Notes: generated by a model from the letters alone, not told the origin. A stretch of DNA of 64,000 bases from Prevotella sp. P6B1 (GCF_000702825.1 NZ_JNKF01000013.1:304947-368946); one strand, 5' to 3'. Counted from the first letter of the stretch, positions 48,960 to 58,348 are shown. A program made the numbers and translations.

Positions 48960-49895
48960 TTAAACTTTGAACTTTAGGATTTCATCTATCTTTGCCTCCA
49001 TGGGGAGGGTGGCATCAATCCAGTGGATGGTAAATCCACGTCGCTCCATGCCACGGAACCACGTCATCTGCCGTTTGGCAAACTGGTGGATGGCAATTTC
49101 CAGCCTGCTGTACATCTCGTCGAACGAGAGCTGCCCTGTAATATATTCTGTCAGGAATTTATACTCCAATCCATAGTAAATCAGGTCTTCAGGCGCAATG
49201 CCTTCGTCGAGCAGATGTCGCACCTCGTCCACCATTCCCTCGTCTAATCGTGCCTTCAGTCGGCGGGTAATTTTCTCGCGCCTCAGTTCGCGGTCGATAT
49301 CGATGCCGATGATGAGCGAATCCACTGGCGGCAGTTCCCTGCGCGGCACGGGGTTCTCCAGGTTATACGTCTCGATCTCAATGGCGCGTATGGCACGCTG
49401 GCACGAGTCCACATCTGTCTTGTTGTGCATGTTCGAGCCTGTCCTGGCCTTCAGTTCCTCCAGCATCTGCGTGAGCTCAGGCAGGGTCTTGCCCTCTAAG
49501 CTGTCGCGCAGCGCCTGGTTCTGCGGCACGGGCGACAGTTTATAGCCCTTCAGCACCGCCTCGATATACAGGCCCGTACCACCACACAGAATGGGCACTG
49601 CTCCCCTACTCTGTATGTCCTGGTAGGCATCATAGAAGTCCTGTTGGTATTGAAACAGGTTGTATTTCGTACCCGGCTCGCAGATATCTATCAGGTGGTA
49701 GGGAATATGCCATGTTCCATGGTCCATGTTCAATGTAAAATCGGCCAGGTCCTTACCCGTTCCGATATCCATCCTACGATACACCTGGCGCGAGTCGGCC
49801 GATATCACCTCGCCCCCGATGGCAGCCGCCAGGTGGGCCGCCACAGGCGTCTTGCCCGAGGCCGTTGGTCCTAATATCGTGATCATTCGTTTCAT
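48960..49895 (-). CDS. miaA: tRNA dimethylallyltransferase
   Basis: From the ATG at 49895 (MKRMITILGPTASGKT) the protein has 311 residues; an earlier in-frame ATG at 49916 or a later one at 49886 are alternatives. P-loop GPTASGKT, ISADSRQVYRRMDIGTGK, YHLIDICEP and GGTGLYIEAVLKGY are the MiaA signatures. It adds the dimethylallyl group to A37 of tRNAs reading UNN codons. Same strand as, and 24 bp before, the lipid kinase gene. Confidence 0.95.
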   Translation of the reverse strand: MKRMITILGPTASGKTPVAAHLAAAIGGEVISADSRQVYRRMDIGTGKDLADFTLNMDHGTWHIPYHLIDICEPGTKYNLFQYQQDFYDAYQDIQSRGAVPILCGGTGLYIEAVLKGYKLSPVPQNQALRDSLEGKTLPELTQMLEELKARTGSNMHNKTDVDSCQRAIRAIEIETYNLENPVPRRELPPVDSLIIGIDIDRELRREKITRRLKARLDEGMVDEVRHLLDEGIAPEDLIYYGLEYKFLTEYITGQLSFDEMYSRLEIAIHQFAKRQMTWFRGMERRGFTIHWIDATLPMEAKIDEILKFKV

Positions 49896-49946
49896 CAGTT
49901 CTATATCTCTAATCAATCTCTAATCATTTTGTCTGCAGGCACAGCG

Positions 49947-51584
49947 TTATCTCACGCCGCCTCCGCCGCCGAAGCCCGAGAATCCGCCTCCGCCGCCACC
50001 CCACGACGAGTGTCCGCCACCGCCGCTGGCACGATGCTCGCGCGCCGCCTTGGCAGCCACCGCACTCGAGGTGCTGCGTTGCAGCGTCGAGTAGATGATG
50101 GGCAGCGTCATATCGTCGGCCATCTGAGCAGCCACACGGTCCATATCAAAGTAGGCCGGGTTCACCTCCCTCATCTCTTTGATCACCTTATCGGCGATAC
50201 CGAATAGCGTGGCATAGATCATATAGTCCTTCCACAGTGTCACCTCCTTCAGTTCGCGCTCATCCAGCAGCGTAAACTCCTTCAGGAACTTACGCAGACC
50301 GAACACCTCGTTCACGCCCTTATCCGTGGGAGGATACTTCGACAGATCCTTCTTGGCGTGCAGGGTGGTGACAAACTGGTCGATAGCGCTCTGGTGTGTC
50401 CTGCTCTTCATATACTGTTTCAGCTCCCATGGCTCCAGCACCCTATCGCTGCCAGCCGCATCCTTGAACATCTTGTACAGCTGACGCATCAGCACAGGTT
50501 GCTTGTCTATAGCCTCATAGTCGTGCATCACAAAGTTCGGTTCCATCTTCCCTTTTCTGTTAGGATGTGTTTCGATGGTGATGATACCCATGCTGATAAG
50601 TTTCAGGATACAGGCCGACATCAGGTTGTTATAATCCGCATTGAAGTACTTATAGGCGTTCAGTATCTTGTTAGCCTCCTGCAGATTGCCGTCCAGCGGC
50701 ACGTCGCGATACCACAGCAGGTTCTTGTTAAGCACATGTTTGGCATGCCACACACGGTATATGCGCCACACCAAACCGCCCACAACCAACAGGGCTGCGC
50801 CGCCGTAAAACAGTATAAACAGGAACCACTCAAAGGGGCTCATATCCTCGTCGTCGCTGTCCACATAGTCGCTGCCCTCAAAAGCCTCGCCCTTCTTCTG
50901 CTCGAATGTCTCCTCCTCCCAGATAGTAGGCTCAAACATGCTTTTGGGGAATTGTGCCATCAGAAACAGGCCCGCCTCGCTGTTCATGGGTTTAGTGGTC
51001 TCAGCCAGTATAAAGCCATTCTCAAACCACAGCTCGCCCTCGAACCTGAAGCCCCAGATGCCACACGAGTCCTCACGGATCACCATCGTGCTGTCGGCAG
51101 TAGTAATCGCCACACGGGCATGCTCCGGTTTAGGCGATACCGTCGTGTCGAGAAACACGTGTCGCAAGGCACAGGCATCCGGATAGCCGCGCACCAGTCC
51201 CGTCATGATATAAGTGGTGGTGTACGTGCGTTCGCCCTCTTCGCCCAGTCCCCAGCACAGCTCAAAGCCATGCTTGGTGGGCACGATGCCGCACTTATAC
51301 TGTTTCCAGCTGCGACTCTGGTTCACATCCCAGTCCGTGTTCACAAATGGGGTGCCCGCCTCGTCAGTCACTGTCAGGTCCTTGATCACGCTCTGCCCCA
51401 TATTCTTCAGCCCGATATAGCACTCCGTACCCTCGCTGTCGATGGTCATCTTACGGGTTTCTGTAATCAGGGCATCACCATTCTTATAGAGCACCACCCG
51501 AATATCCAGGTCGTGCAACTGCGGACGGGCCAACAAGTCAATGGCCGTGAGCAGTAATACCAAAATTATCAGTTTAGGCTTCAT
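49947..51584 (-). CDS. DUF2207 membrane protein with glycine-rich C-terminus
   Basis: From the ATG at 51584 the protein has 545 residues: signal peptide MKPKLIILVLLLTAIDLLA, an N-terminal DUF2207 domain (LHDLDIRVVLYKNGDALITETRKM), a membrane helix near 263-283 (WFLFILFYGGAALLVVGGLVW), a cytoplasmic helical region, and a tail of Gly/Ser/Phe repeats (GGGGHSSWGGGGGGF) usual for the family. A TTG-initiated frame at 51596 is rejected because it overlaps the -7 box. Function of the family is unknown. Confidence 0.85.
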   Translation of the reverse strand: MKPKLIILVLLLTAIDLLARPQLHDLDIRVVLYKNGDALITETRKMTIDSEGTECYIGLKNMGQSVIKDLTVTDEAGTPFVNTDWDVNQSRSWKQYKCGIVPTKHGFELCWGLGEEGERTYTTTYIMTGLVRGYPDACALRHVFLDTTVSPKPEHARVAITTADSTMVIREDSCGIWGFRFEGELWFENGFILAETTKPMNSEAGLFLMAQFPKSMFEPTIWEEETFEQKKGEAFEGSDYVDSDDEDMSPFEWFLFILFYGGAALLVVGGLVWRIYRVWHAKHVLNKNLLWYRDVPLDGNLQEANKILNAYKYFNADYNNLMSACILKLISMGIITIETHPNRKGKMEPNFVMHDYEAIDKQPVLMRQLYKMFKDAAGSDRVLEPWELKQYMKSRTHQSAIDQFVTTLHAKKDLSKYPPTDKGVNEVFGLRKFLKEFTLLDERELKEVTLWKDYMIYATLFGIADKVIKEMREVNPAYFDMDRVAAQMADDMTLPIIYSTLQRSTSSAVAAKAAREHRASGGGGHSSWGGGGGGFSGFGGGGGVR

Positions 51585-51593
51585 TCCAGTGTG

Positions 51594-51601
51594 CAAAGTT
51601 A
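51594..51601 (-). promoter_or_regulatory. -7 box of the DUF2207 gene
   Basis: TAACTTTG ending 10 bp before the ATG at 51584, with TTG 18 nt upstream (51622-51620). Predicts a nearly leaderless mRNA. Confidence 0.6.
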
Positions 51602-51754
51602 GTAAAAAATCGGCACGGACAACGCGGAAGCGATGCTTTTTTTCGAAAAAAGCGTAAAAACGCCCCGTTTATCCGCGAAATCCATACCAAAAACCGCCAG
51701 CCAAGTACTTCTACTTAGTTAGCGGTTATCTTTTTCTGGTATAGTCCTTCACGG

Positions 51755-52339
51755 CTATTCGTAACGCTTTTCAATCACATTCCAGTCGATAATCTGCCAG
51801 AGAGCAGCGAGGTGGTCGGGACGACGATTCTGATAGTCCAGATAGTACGCATGCTCCCAAACATCGAAGGTCAACAGCGGCTTCAAACCCTTCTGAATGG
51901 GATTGGCCGCATTCGTCTCTTGCGTAATCACCAGCTTGCCATCCTTATCGGCCGACAGCCACACCCAGCCTGAGCCAAAGAGCGTTGCCCCACCTTTTTG
52001 GAACGCCTCCTTGAACGCCTCGAACGCCCCGAAATCGCGCACGATGGCCTCTGCCAACTTTCCCGTAGGCGCATTGTCGGCCTTAGGCGCACCATATTGT
52101 CCAAAGTACAGATTGTGGTTCAATATCTGTCCCGCGTTATTCAGCATACCGCCAGATGCCTTGCATACAATCTCCTCCAAGGGTAATCCCGCCAGCGGGC
52201 TCCCTTCCAAGAGGGTGTTCAGGTTATTCACATACCCCGCCAGATGCTTCCCATGATGAAACTCCAGCGTCTGCTTACTAATCACCGGCTCCAATGCGTC
52301 TATCGCATACGGTAGCGCCATCAATTCAAACTTTCCCAT
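51755..52339 (-). CDS. sodB: Iron/manganese superoxide dismutase
   Basis: From the ATG at 52339 the protein has 194 residues, the normal FeSOD size. Metal ligands: His in LEFHHGKHLAGYVNNLN, His in GQILNHNLYFGQY, and the DVWEHAYYLDYQNRRPDH motif with Asp and His. GSGWVWLS precedes it. It converts superoxide to peroxide and oxygen in the cytoplasm. Earlier in-frame ATGs (52399, 52366) lie upstream of or too close to the promoter. Regulation through the palindrome at 52398-52423 is likely. Confidence 0.95.
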   Translation of the reverse strand: MGKFELMALPYAIDALEPVISKQTLEFHHGKHLAGYVNNLNTLLEGSPLAGLPLEEIVCKASGGMLNNAGQILNHNLYFGQYGAPKADNAPTGKLAEAIVRDFGAFEAFKEAFQKGGATLFGSGWVWLSADKDGKLVITQETNAANPIQKGLKPLLTFDVWEHAYYLDYQNRRPDHLAALWQIIDWNVIEKRYE

Positions 52340-52377
52340 ATCATTTTCTGTTTTTAGATTAAACATATTTTCCTGGG

Positions 52378-52385
52378 CAAATATA
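52378..52385 (-). promoter_or_regulatory. -7 box of sodB
   Basis: TATATTTG on the minus strand, 38 bp before the start codon at 52339; the -33 region is occupied by the 52398-52423 palindrome. Confidence 0.65.
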
Positions 52386-52397
52386 CGAAAACTTTCC

Positions 52398-52423
52398 AAA
52401 AGGTTGTAACGTTACAACCTTTT
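52398..52423 (-). promoter_or_regulatory. 26-bp perfect palindrome, candidate operator of sodB
   Basis: AAAAGGTTGTAAC followed by its exact reverse complement, centred between 52410 and 52411. It begins 12 bp upstream of the -7 box and covers the -33 position, the right place for a repressor or for an activator of a promoter lacking TTG. No T-tract follows, arguing against a terminator. Confidence 0.65.
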
Positions 52424-52438
52424 TAACGTTTTTCTCAT

Positions 52439-52470
52439 AAAAAAAGGCCGATTTCCATCAGAAATCAGCC
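52439..52470 (-). terminator. Terminator of the AlbA_2-domain gene
   Basis: Minus-strand stem GGCTGATTTC (52470-52461) with GAAATCGGCC (52455-52446, one U-G pair), then seven T. Confidence 0.85.
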
Positions 52471-52492
52471 CTTTCTTGCCCCAACATACTAA

Positions 52493-53953
52493 CTACTTCT
52501 TTGCTACAGGATAATATCCACCTGTCTTGTCGGAATCTCGATGCTCAATCAAAGCCTTTTTCCGCAAAGTCGTCAGTTGATTCTTCACAGTGGTGGCAGG
52601 TCTTCCCAAAAGTTCAGCTATTTGCTTCGTATTCAGTCCCTGATTTTCGCACACCACAATATACAATTGCTTCAAGCTCTCGCTTAGACTTTTTACAGAA
52701 CCATTTACAGGACCATTTACAGGACCATTTACAGGACCATTTACACCCTCATCCGTCTTTCCCGTAGTCTTTCCCGTAGCCCTACGGAAAACTATTCTCA
52801 CAAACCCGCCATTCACCTCGTACTCAGGCTCTGGCACGCCCTGTGCTTTGCAGGCATCCACCATACGGCTCACACCCGATCCCCAGCTCTCCAAGAACGA
52901 CGACCTGTACAGCACCTCTGCTATCAACGGGTTATATGGGTACGATGCATGCGAACTCTTAATCGTAGCTGGTGTCAGGTCAAGCGGCAACCGCCCTGGG
53001 TTCTCTATCTCCACGCGATCGTCATACACTGCGATACTTGGCGTCAGATTGTATTTTTCCAGCTGCCTATGGCAAAGCGCATTCGTCAGGGCCTCACGCA
53101 ATGCCTCCGCCGGGATCTCCAGTTGCTCCTCCTTTTTGAAACCCACTATCTTGCCGCTCAGCGATAGGTGCTTAAACAAGAAAGCCATGCCTGCATCCAG
53201 CAAATCAAAGAAGTTGCCACTAGCCTTTCCGCTATCCACAAACTCATTCTTGTTCGTACCACGAAAGCGAGCCAGTCGCAACCCCATCTGGGTGTATCCT
53301 CCCAGACTCTTGCCAAACAGCGCCAACGCACCGTTCATCACCTTTCCGTCACGCATCAGGTTCCACTTACCCAGAATCGATTCCAAGCTGTCACCCCCAG
53401 CCGTTGCAGGCATACGTCCACGCTCCACGCCCAGACGCACAGCCCCACGAATCCGTTCCTCATCCAGATCAGCCAGTGTCACGCCATCGGCCACCTGTCT
53501 TTCCCAGGCAAACTTCTCCGGCTTTGCAGCTCGCAGTCGCTCCTCATATATCTCCTGAGACATCACCTGCGTAGTGCTCTCATACTTGTAATAAGGGCAT
53601 CCACGATACGTGTAAGGCATCTGCCCCCACTTCCACCCGTCAAAGTGAATGGCAATCAGCTGGTCACCATCCCTGCCAGGAACGTCGATATACTCAGGCT
53701 TCGCCTCTACCGCAGGATATAGTCCCGTCAGTGCCTGAGCTATTTCCCTTTGCGTATTGTCAGTCACTTGCTGTCCGAGAATTTTCAACGACGTCGGTGC
53801 CACACCGAATACCAGCCATCCGCCATCCGTGTTCAAGAATGCACAGGCAGAGTGCATACCATCCTGCAACTCACCCGTCGTCTTCTTCAACTCCAGGCAG
53901 CGATGCTCATCCTTCTTTACAAGCTCTTGTATCTCTTCAAATGTCATAATCAC
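52493..53953 (-). CDS. AlbA_2 (Schlafen-like) domain transcriptional regulator
   Basis: A 486-residue protein (ATG at 53947 also possible). Residues about 10-130 form the AlbA_2/Schlafen-AlbA domain (EHRCLELKKTTGELQDGMHSACAFLNTDGGWLVFGV); about 250-390 an ATP-binding HATPase_c_4-like region with LREALTNALCHRQ and VEIENPGRLP; then four VNGP/VNGS repeats and a C-terminal winged helix (LNTKQIAELLGRPATTVKNQLTTLRKKALIEH). Such proteins are common accessory regulators and may be defence-related; target unknown. It has its own consensus promoter. Confidence 0.87.
   Translation of the reverse strand: MIMTFEEIQELVKKDEHRCLELKKTTGELQDGMHSACAFLNTDGGWLVFGVAPTSLKILGQQVTDNTQREIAQALTGLYPAVEAKPEYIDVPGRDGDQLIAIHFDGWKWGQMPYTYRGCPYYKYESTTQVMSQEIYEERLRAAKPEKFAWERQVADGVTLADLDEERIRGAVRLGVERGRMPATAGGDSLESILGKWNLMRDGKVMNGALALFGKSLGGYTQMGLRLARFRGTNKNEFVDSGKASGNFFDLLDAGMAFLFKHLSLSGKIVGFKKEEQLEIPAEALREALTNALCHRQLEKYNLTPSIAVYDDRVEIENPGRLPLDLTPATIKSSHASYPYNPLIAEVLYRSSFLESWGSGVSRMVDACKAQGVPEPEYEVNGGFVRIVFRRATGKTTGKTDEGVNGPVNGPVNGPVNGSVKSLSESLKQLYIVVCENQGLNTKQIAELLGRPATTVKNQLTTLRKKALIEHRDSDKTGGYYPVAKK
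52701..52745 (-). repeat. 12-bp tandem repeat inside the AlbA_2 gene
   Basis: Unit CCATTTACAGGA on the plus strand, 3.75 copies, encoding the VNGP repeats in the linker before the winged helix. In-frame expansion would change linker length without a frameshift. Confidence 0.85.
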
Positions 53954-53966
53954 TATTTAGTGGCGT

Positions 53967-53996
53967 CAAAGTTACAACATTTTTCGTAAAACCCAA
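53967..53996 (-). promoter_or_regulatory. Promoter of the AlbA_2 gene
   Basis: Minus-strand TTG (53996-53994), 19 nt, TAACTTTG (53974-53967). Confidence 0.78.
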
Positions 53997-54069
53997 CCTT
54001 TTCACAAAGAAATCTGCACTTTTTCATCATTTTCTGCATTCTTCCCTCTTCCCCCCGCTCCACCCCAAT

Positions 54070-54155
54070 GCCCCATCGGGGCTAAATAACATAGCGTAGG
54101 GCCTCGGCCCTATGGTTGATGGGGGGCCATCACCCGTCGCCCCTGTAGGGGGCTC
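54070..54155. repeat. Cluster of GC-rich palindromes (REP-like)
   Basis: Three hairpins in a row: GCCCC-ATC-GGGGC (54070-54082), TAGGGC-CTCG-GCCCTA (54097-54112), and GCCCC...GGGGGC (54139-54153), reaching the stop of the NACHT gene. Composition contrasts with the AT-rich surroundings. Resembles dispersed intergenic palindromes of Bacteroidales; may also end transcription. Confidence 0.6.
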
Positions 54156-57100
54156 ATACACCCCCCTCATTTAATATTCTTTTCACCTCATTCATATCCA
54201 TCACTGGCGTATTCTTACTCTTTATCTTCATATCCCAGTTCTCAATATACCAGTTCAGGTGAATAAACTTCTTCCTTCTCCATTTAATCCTCTTCTCCAT
54301 CTCGGCCTTAACCACCTGCCAATTATTCTCCGAAACCATAGCTATTTCCTCAATCGCATTCAGCACAAACATATAATCCGACCGGTGATATCTATCTAAT
54401 TCTGCACAGTATATCTTCATCAACCACGGTAGGGCTTCCAACGTTTGATAGTGCATCGGTACGCTGTAATTCAACATCTCTGTATGCTTAGCCAAATATT
54501 TCAATCCCACAAGGCTGCCTTTTGCTAATAGAATTCTCAGCGCCTGATACTTTCTATCTGCATTTATTCGTCCGAACTCTTTCTCAACTCCTTTTCTCAC
54601 GAAATCATCCAATTCATTGTCGTTAGAAAGAAGCTCATAAATATAAAGACGCTTAATGGCATCACACTGTCCCATAACCTCTTTACTCATTACCTTCTGT
54701 TTCGTTACAGGATTTTCTACCAGCGCTTTTATAATGCTGTATGCGGGATCATCATCTCTCATTACCTGCATCCATCCTATAACCCTTTGATATTCAGAAG
54801 CTATATTATTCCTCACAAGGTATACGCCCCAAATCTTCAAATTCGGTTCTGCAAGCACATTTCTCTTATCGAAACACTCTTTGAGGGCATTCAGCAAAAC
54901 ATACTTTTGATCAGAAAACTCTTCTACGATGAGATCAAACAGTCTGAAAGTTTTTCCTGATATACTATCATCCTTTAAATGTATCGAACAACTTGAATAA
55001 GGAAGCAATTGCAATAGCAGAGCCTTGTCAATTATTACCTCCCGATGGAGCAATGCAGAAATAGCTGCATTTTTTGAGTGATACCAATAGTCATAGGGCG
55101 AAGTTGCCAATTCATGCAGCCATTCAATGGTTGCTCTAGTAAAAATTACTCGCTGTTTTTTCGTTACAACCACTTTACTATAGCTACTATGCAGTATATT
55201 CATAGTAGCCTCAACCATCATATATCTGCATTTTCTTTCGTCTAACACGAATTTCTTCACGCCTTCTACATTCAGCAGTTCATCTCCTCCCGTATGCTCA
55301 TGTAGAATCTGGAGGGCATATTGATTTACCTCATCTATCTCATCACCACCAAATTCTATCTTTATTTTTCTTAACGCCCTGATGTCATCTTTGTTTTTCG
55401 GTGCTTTTTCCTCTAACAACTTCAGAACTTTCGATTTAAACGTCTCATAATCCATCAGTTCATCATAATCTCTTTGATGAAGCAAATCCCATTTCGACAG
55501 TTTCTGCGGGTCTCTCCAGTAGTTAGGATATCTATTCTTTTGGATTATTTGTATTTCATTTCTCATCTCATCGGTGGCATATTGATTTATCCACGATAGC
55601 AGATTATATCCTTCAAGGCTGTTCTGTTGGTTTTGAGAGTCTACGTATTCCAACTTTTCATCATCCAAAAGAAGAGCAACGCAGTAGGCATATGCCCCCG
55701 CTAAATTCCATTGCTCACTAAAATTCTTAGTTTCATCCTGTGCCGTCAGAATCTCTTTCAACCTGTTTAGTGATTGTTCAAAATAATAATCTGTCGTTCC
55801 TGTTTCTTTAAAGAACTTAACAAACACATCCATCCTCTCATGTTTCTTTCCTTGTCTCTCTTCTGTTATATCTATTAAGATATCGAAGATGAAATCTGGA
55901 ATTTCCGGAATACTCTTTGTCTGGCATGCTGCTTTATCCAATAGTATTTCCATGGTTCTATGATAGTCCCTGCTATCACTTCCATCAGTATAAAGGTGAT
56001 TCTTAATATCACGTACCAACTGCTTTATCACTTTCTTTATATTATCCCATTGTTCCACTTTCTGATAAGCATATAGCAATTTATCTCTTGAAACAATGTT
56101 CGTACATCCATTACCACCATAATCATGGATATATACTCCAAATTTGATTATCTCGTCAATGTATTCTTCCACAAGATTTGCTTTCAGCACATAACTCACA
56201 AATTGTTTGGCCACATTCGGCTGTTCGTTATCCTTTATTATCGTCAAGATTGCATCTACTGTGTCTCTGTTCAATAAACTTTGGTTTTCTAACACCTCGA
56301 ATAATACATAAGCGCTCTCTTGTTTTTCAATAAACCTTCCGAACACATTTAATAGCAACGATTTCAATTTTCTTGCCACATTCGGTTCCAACATGCCCCA
56401 TTGCAGATATCTCAGGCAAAAAAGCATGTTTACCAAATGATTATCCATCTCTTTCTGTGCCCGCAACTCTTTCATCAGATACTTCAGAGTCTCGTCAGAA
56501 TATCCAAATTTCATGAGCTCTTCATAATGCGAAGTAACAAAATCCCCAAATCTCAGATTCTTGTTCTTACACTCTTCTAGTATCTCTTTGAAAATCGCGT
56601 GCTTTTGTGCATTATTAAACATGCCATCATCCACGTAGAGCACTAATTCTTTATTAAACTTTACTATCCAATCCATTATCTGGTCTGCCATCACCATATC
56701 CTTAGGCAGCATTGATAGTAACAGTGCTATCGTGTTATACCATTCATTTCTAACCTCTGCTGTATGATGATAGCACGACAATTCCTTAACCCTTTCTATA
56801 TTATTACACTTCAGCAAGTATTTTGCCACGAAATATTCTTTAAAGGAGTTGTGAGCAAACCCATAATGGATACCGTCTGAAGTCTGTAGCAAACTTGTTC
56901 TTAATGCCCGATCTATGGTTTCTTTATCATCATCTACCAAATCCATAAGGTCATCAAGCGGTAAACTTTTTACTCCCATTAATTGGAATGCAACGGCTAT
57001 TCGTTGAAGCATCTGCCAGCCTTTTCTTTTCATACATGCATACATCTTCAACCTCTTCTTTTCCTCATTTTCCAACATCGAGATTATAAAATAATCATAT

Positions 57101-58239
57101 AGTTCCGCCTTGTTTTGGGGTAGCACATCCTTCTCGTCATAGTAATCTGCCATTGCTTTCAAATAGAAAGGCACTCGGTAGAATTCATAATACTTATCAT
57201 CATTTATCTCGTCTATCAGATTCTCAAATCCGCGGTTCTTCAGATATTGAAAAGCATCTTCCCTTGATAAAGCATTTAATCTCAAGGGCGTAAATCCTTC
57301 TAAAGTCAATTCACCTTTAAAATTCGAACGACACGAGAGTATAATATGAAGATAGGGATGTCCTTTTGCATATCCATTAATCTCCTTATATAGCTTATTT
57401 CTCTCTTCGCCATCAAATTTCTCATCTAGTGCATCAATAATCAGCACCATTCCCATATCGTGCTCAGTATCCAAAGCAGGCAAATTCTCATTCATGTTGT
57501 CATACTCACTCACCTCATAAAGCACCGGTATATACTCTCCGCTCTTTTTCAGTTCATATGCCAGATTTTTAAGTTCAAAGGTTTTACCTGTCTGAGCATC
57601 CCCATAAAGTATAAACTTATTACCCTCGCATTCAGTATTTCCAAGTATAACATCAGTCAGTTTGTACGACTTCACGTCACCATGTTCTAATATATACCTA
57701 AGGTAGTCTTTATTATTAACTATCTGTGTACAATAACGCTGAATATAGCCGTCAGGCCTTTTTACATCCCTATTCCCCTTGTTGTGCTGCGACAATTTAT
57801 CATTCACCTGTTCAATCAGTAATGTTTGATTCTCAATAGTGCATGACAATCTAGCCACCTCATCTATAATCTCCTCAATACCTATTTCAAGTTTCTTTCC
57901 GCGTAATTTATCCAAGAGCCCTCTTGTTTCAGGTTTCTTTGCCAATTCATCCTCAAACAATTCAAATAGTTTCTCTGTAGTATCTTCTTTCAATCCTCTA
58001 CGTTGCAAAACATATTCCGAGAACTTCTCAAATGTATCAAGTGTATACTCATCATAGGCCTTCTTTACATAAAAATGTGCATCCCATTTCTTAAAAGCCT
58101 CATCATATGCCGACTTAACTGGATCTTTTTTAAGTTTCTTTACTACCATATTGCAAACCCAATTAAGTCCTCTGGCTGATAAAGTTTTAATCAGCCATTC
58201 TTTCCATCGGATACTAACTATCAACAATAACCATTCCAT
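54154..58239 (-). CDS. NACHT-type STAND NTPase, likely defence protein
   Basis: A 1361-residue protein. Residues 1-190 form a helical N-terminal region, hydrophobic at its start, with no recognised effector. The NTPase core has Walker A GDAQTGKT (213-220), Walker B VLIIDALDE (265-273) with the acidic DALDE of NACHT/STAND proteins, and a sensor-like IILSCRSNF (299-307). A winged-helix/arm region follows (about 310-500; FAHNSFKEYFVAKYLL), then ~850 residues of HEAT/ARM-like helices as sensor. Bacterial NACHT proteins are known antiphage sensors; function here is inferred. Last gene of the leftward accessory cluster, AT-richer than the core genes. Confidence 0.85.
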   Translation of the reverse strand: MEWLLLIVSIRWKEWLIKTLSARGLNWVCNMVVKKLKKDPVKSAYDEAFKKWDAHFYVKKAYDEYTLDTFEKFSEYVLQRRGLKEDTTEKLFELFEDELAKKPETRGLLDKLRGKKLEIGIEEIIDEVARLSCTIENQTLLIEQVNDKLSQHNKGNRDVKRPDGYIQRYCTQIVNNKDYLRYILEHGDVKSYKLTDVILGNTECEGNKFILYGDAQTGKTFELKNLAYELKKSGEYIPVLYEVSEYDNMNENLPALDTEHDMGMVLIIDALDEKFDGEERNKLYKEINGYAKGHPYLHIILSCRSNFKGELTLEGFTPLRLNALSREDAFQYLKNRGFENLIDEINDDKYYEFYRVPFYLKAMADYYDEKDVLPQNKAELYDYFIISMLENEEKKRLKMYACMKRKGWQMLQRIAVAFQLMGVKSLPLDDLMDLVDDDKETIDRALRTSLLQTSDGIHYGFAHNSFKEYFVAKYLLKCNNIERVKELSCYHHTAEVRNEWYNTIALLLSMLPKDMVMADQIMDWIVKFNKELVLYVDDGMFNNAQKHAIFKEILEECKNKNLRFGDFVTSHYEELMKFGYSDETLKYLMKELRAQKEMDNHLVNMLFCLRYLQWGMLEPNVARKLKSLLLNVFGRFIEKQESAYVLFEVLENQSLLNRDTVDAILTIIKDNEQPNVAKQFVSYVLKANLVEEYIDEIIKFGVYIHDYGGNGCTNIVSRDKLLYAYQKVEQWDNIKKVIKQLVRDIKNHLYTDGSDSRDYHRTMEILLDKAACQTKSIPEIPDFIFDILIDITEERQGKKHERMDVFVKFFKETGTTDYYFEQSLNRLKEILTAQDETKNFSEQWNLAGAYAYCVALLLDDEKLEYVDSQNQQNSLEGYNLLSWINQYATDEMRNEIQIIQKNRYPNYWRDPQKLSKWDLLHQRDYDELMDYETFKSKVLKLLEEKAPKNKDDIRALRKIKIEFGGDEIDEVNQYALQILHEHTGGDELLNVEGVKKFVLDERKCRYMMVEATMNILHSSYSKVVVTKKQRVIFTRATIEWLHELATSPYDYWYHSKNAAISALLHREVIIDKALLLQLLPYSSCSIHLKDDSISGKTFRLFDLIVEEFSDQKYVLLNALKECFDKRNVLAEPNLKIWGVYLVRNNIASEYQRVIGWMQVMRDDDPAYSIIKALVENPVTKQKVMSKEVMGQCDAIKRLYIYELLSNDNELDDFVRKGVEKEFGRINADRKYQALRILLAKGSLVGLKYLAKHTEMLNYSVPMHYQTLEALPWLMKIYCAELDRYHRSDYMFVLNAIEEIAMVSENNWQVVKAEMEKRIKWRRKKFIHLNWYIENWDMKIKSKNTPVMDMNEVKRILNEGGV

Positions 58240-58261
58240 ACGAAAACCAATTTATTAAGGG

Positions 58262-58269
58262 CAAATATA
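58262..58269 (-). promoter_or_regulatory. -7 box upstream of the NACHT gene
   Basis: TATATTTG on the minus strand, 22 bp before the start codon; no TTG at the right distance. An internal promoter of the cassette is possible. Confidence 0.45.
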
Positions 58270-58348
58270 CAACTTATTCTTCAATCTTTCCGATATCATA
58301 TCAAGTTTTTTAATCTTTCTTACGTCAAACAGCCCTATATTAACCAAG

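Noticed and set aside
50358..51557. 399-codon open frame on the plus strand
   Set aside because: Antisense shadow of the DUF2207 gene, which has a signal peptide, known domain and promoter; the shadow has none.
52340..52399. Longer N-terminus for superoxide dismutase from 52399
   Set aside because: It would lie upstream of the TATATTTG box; family length is reached from 52339.
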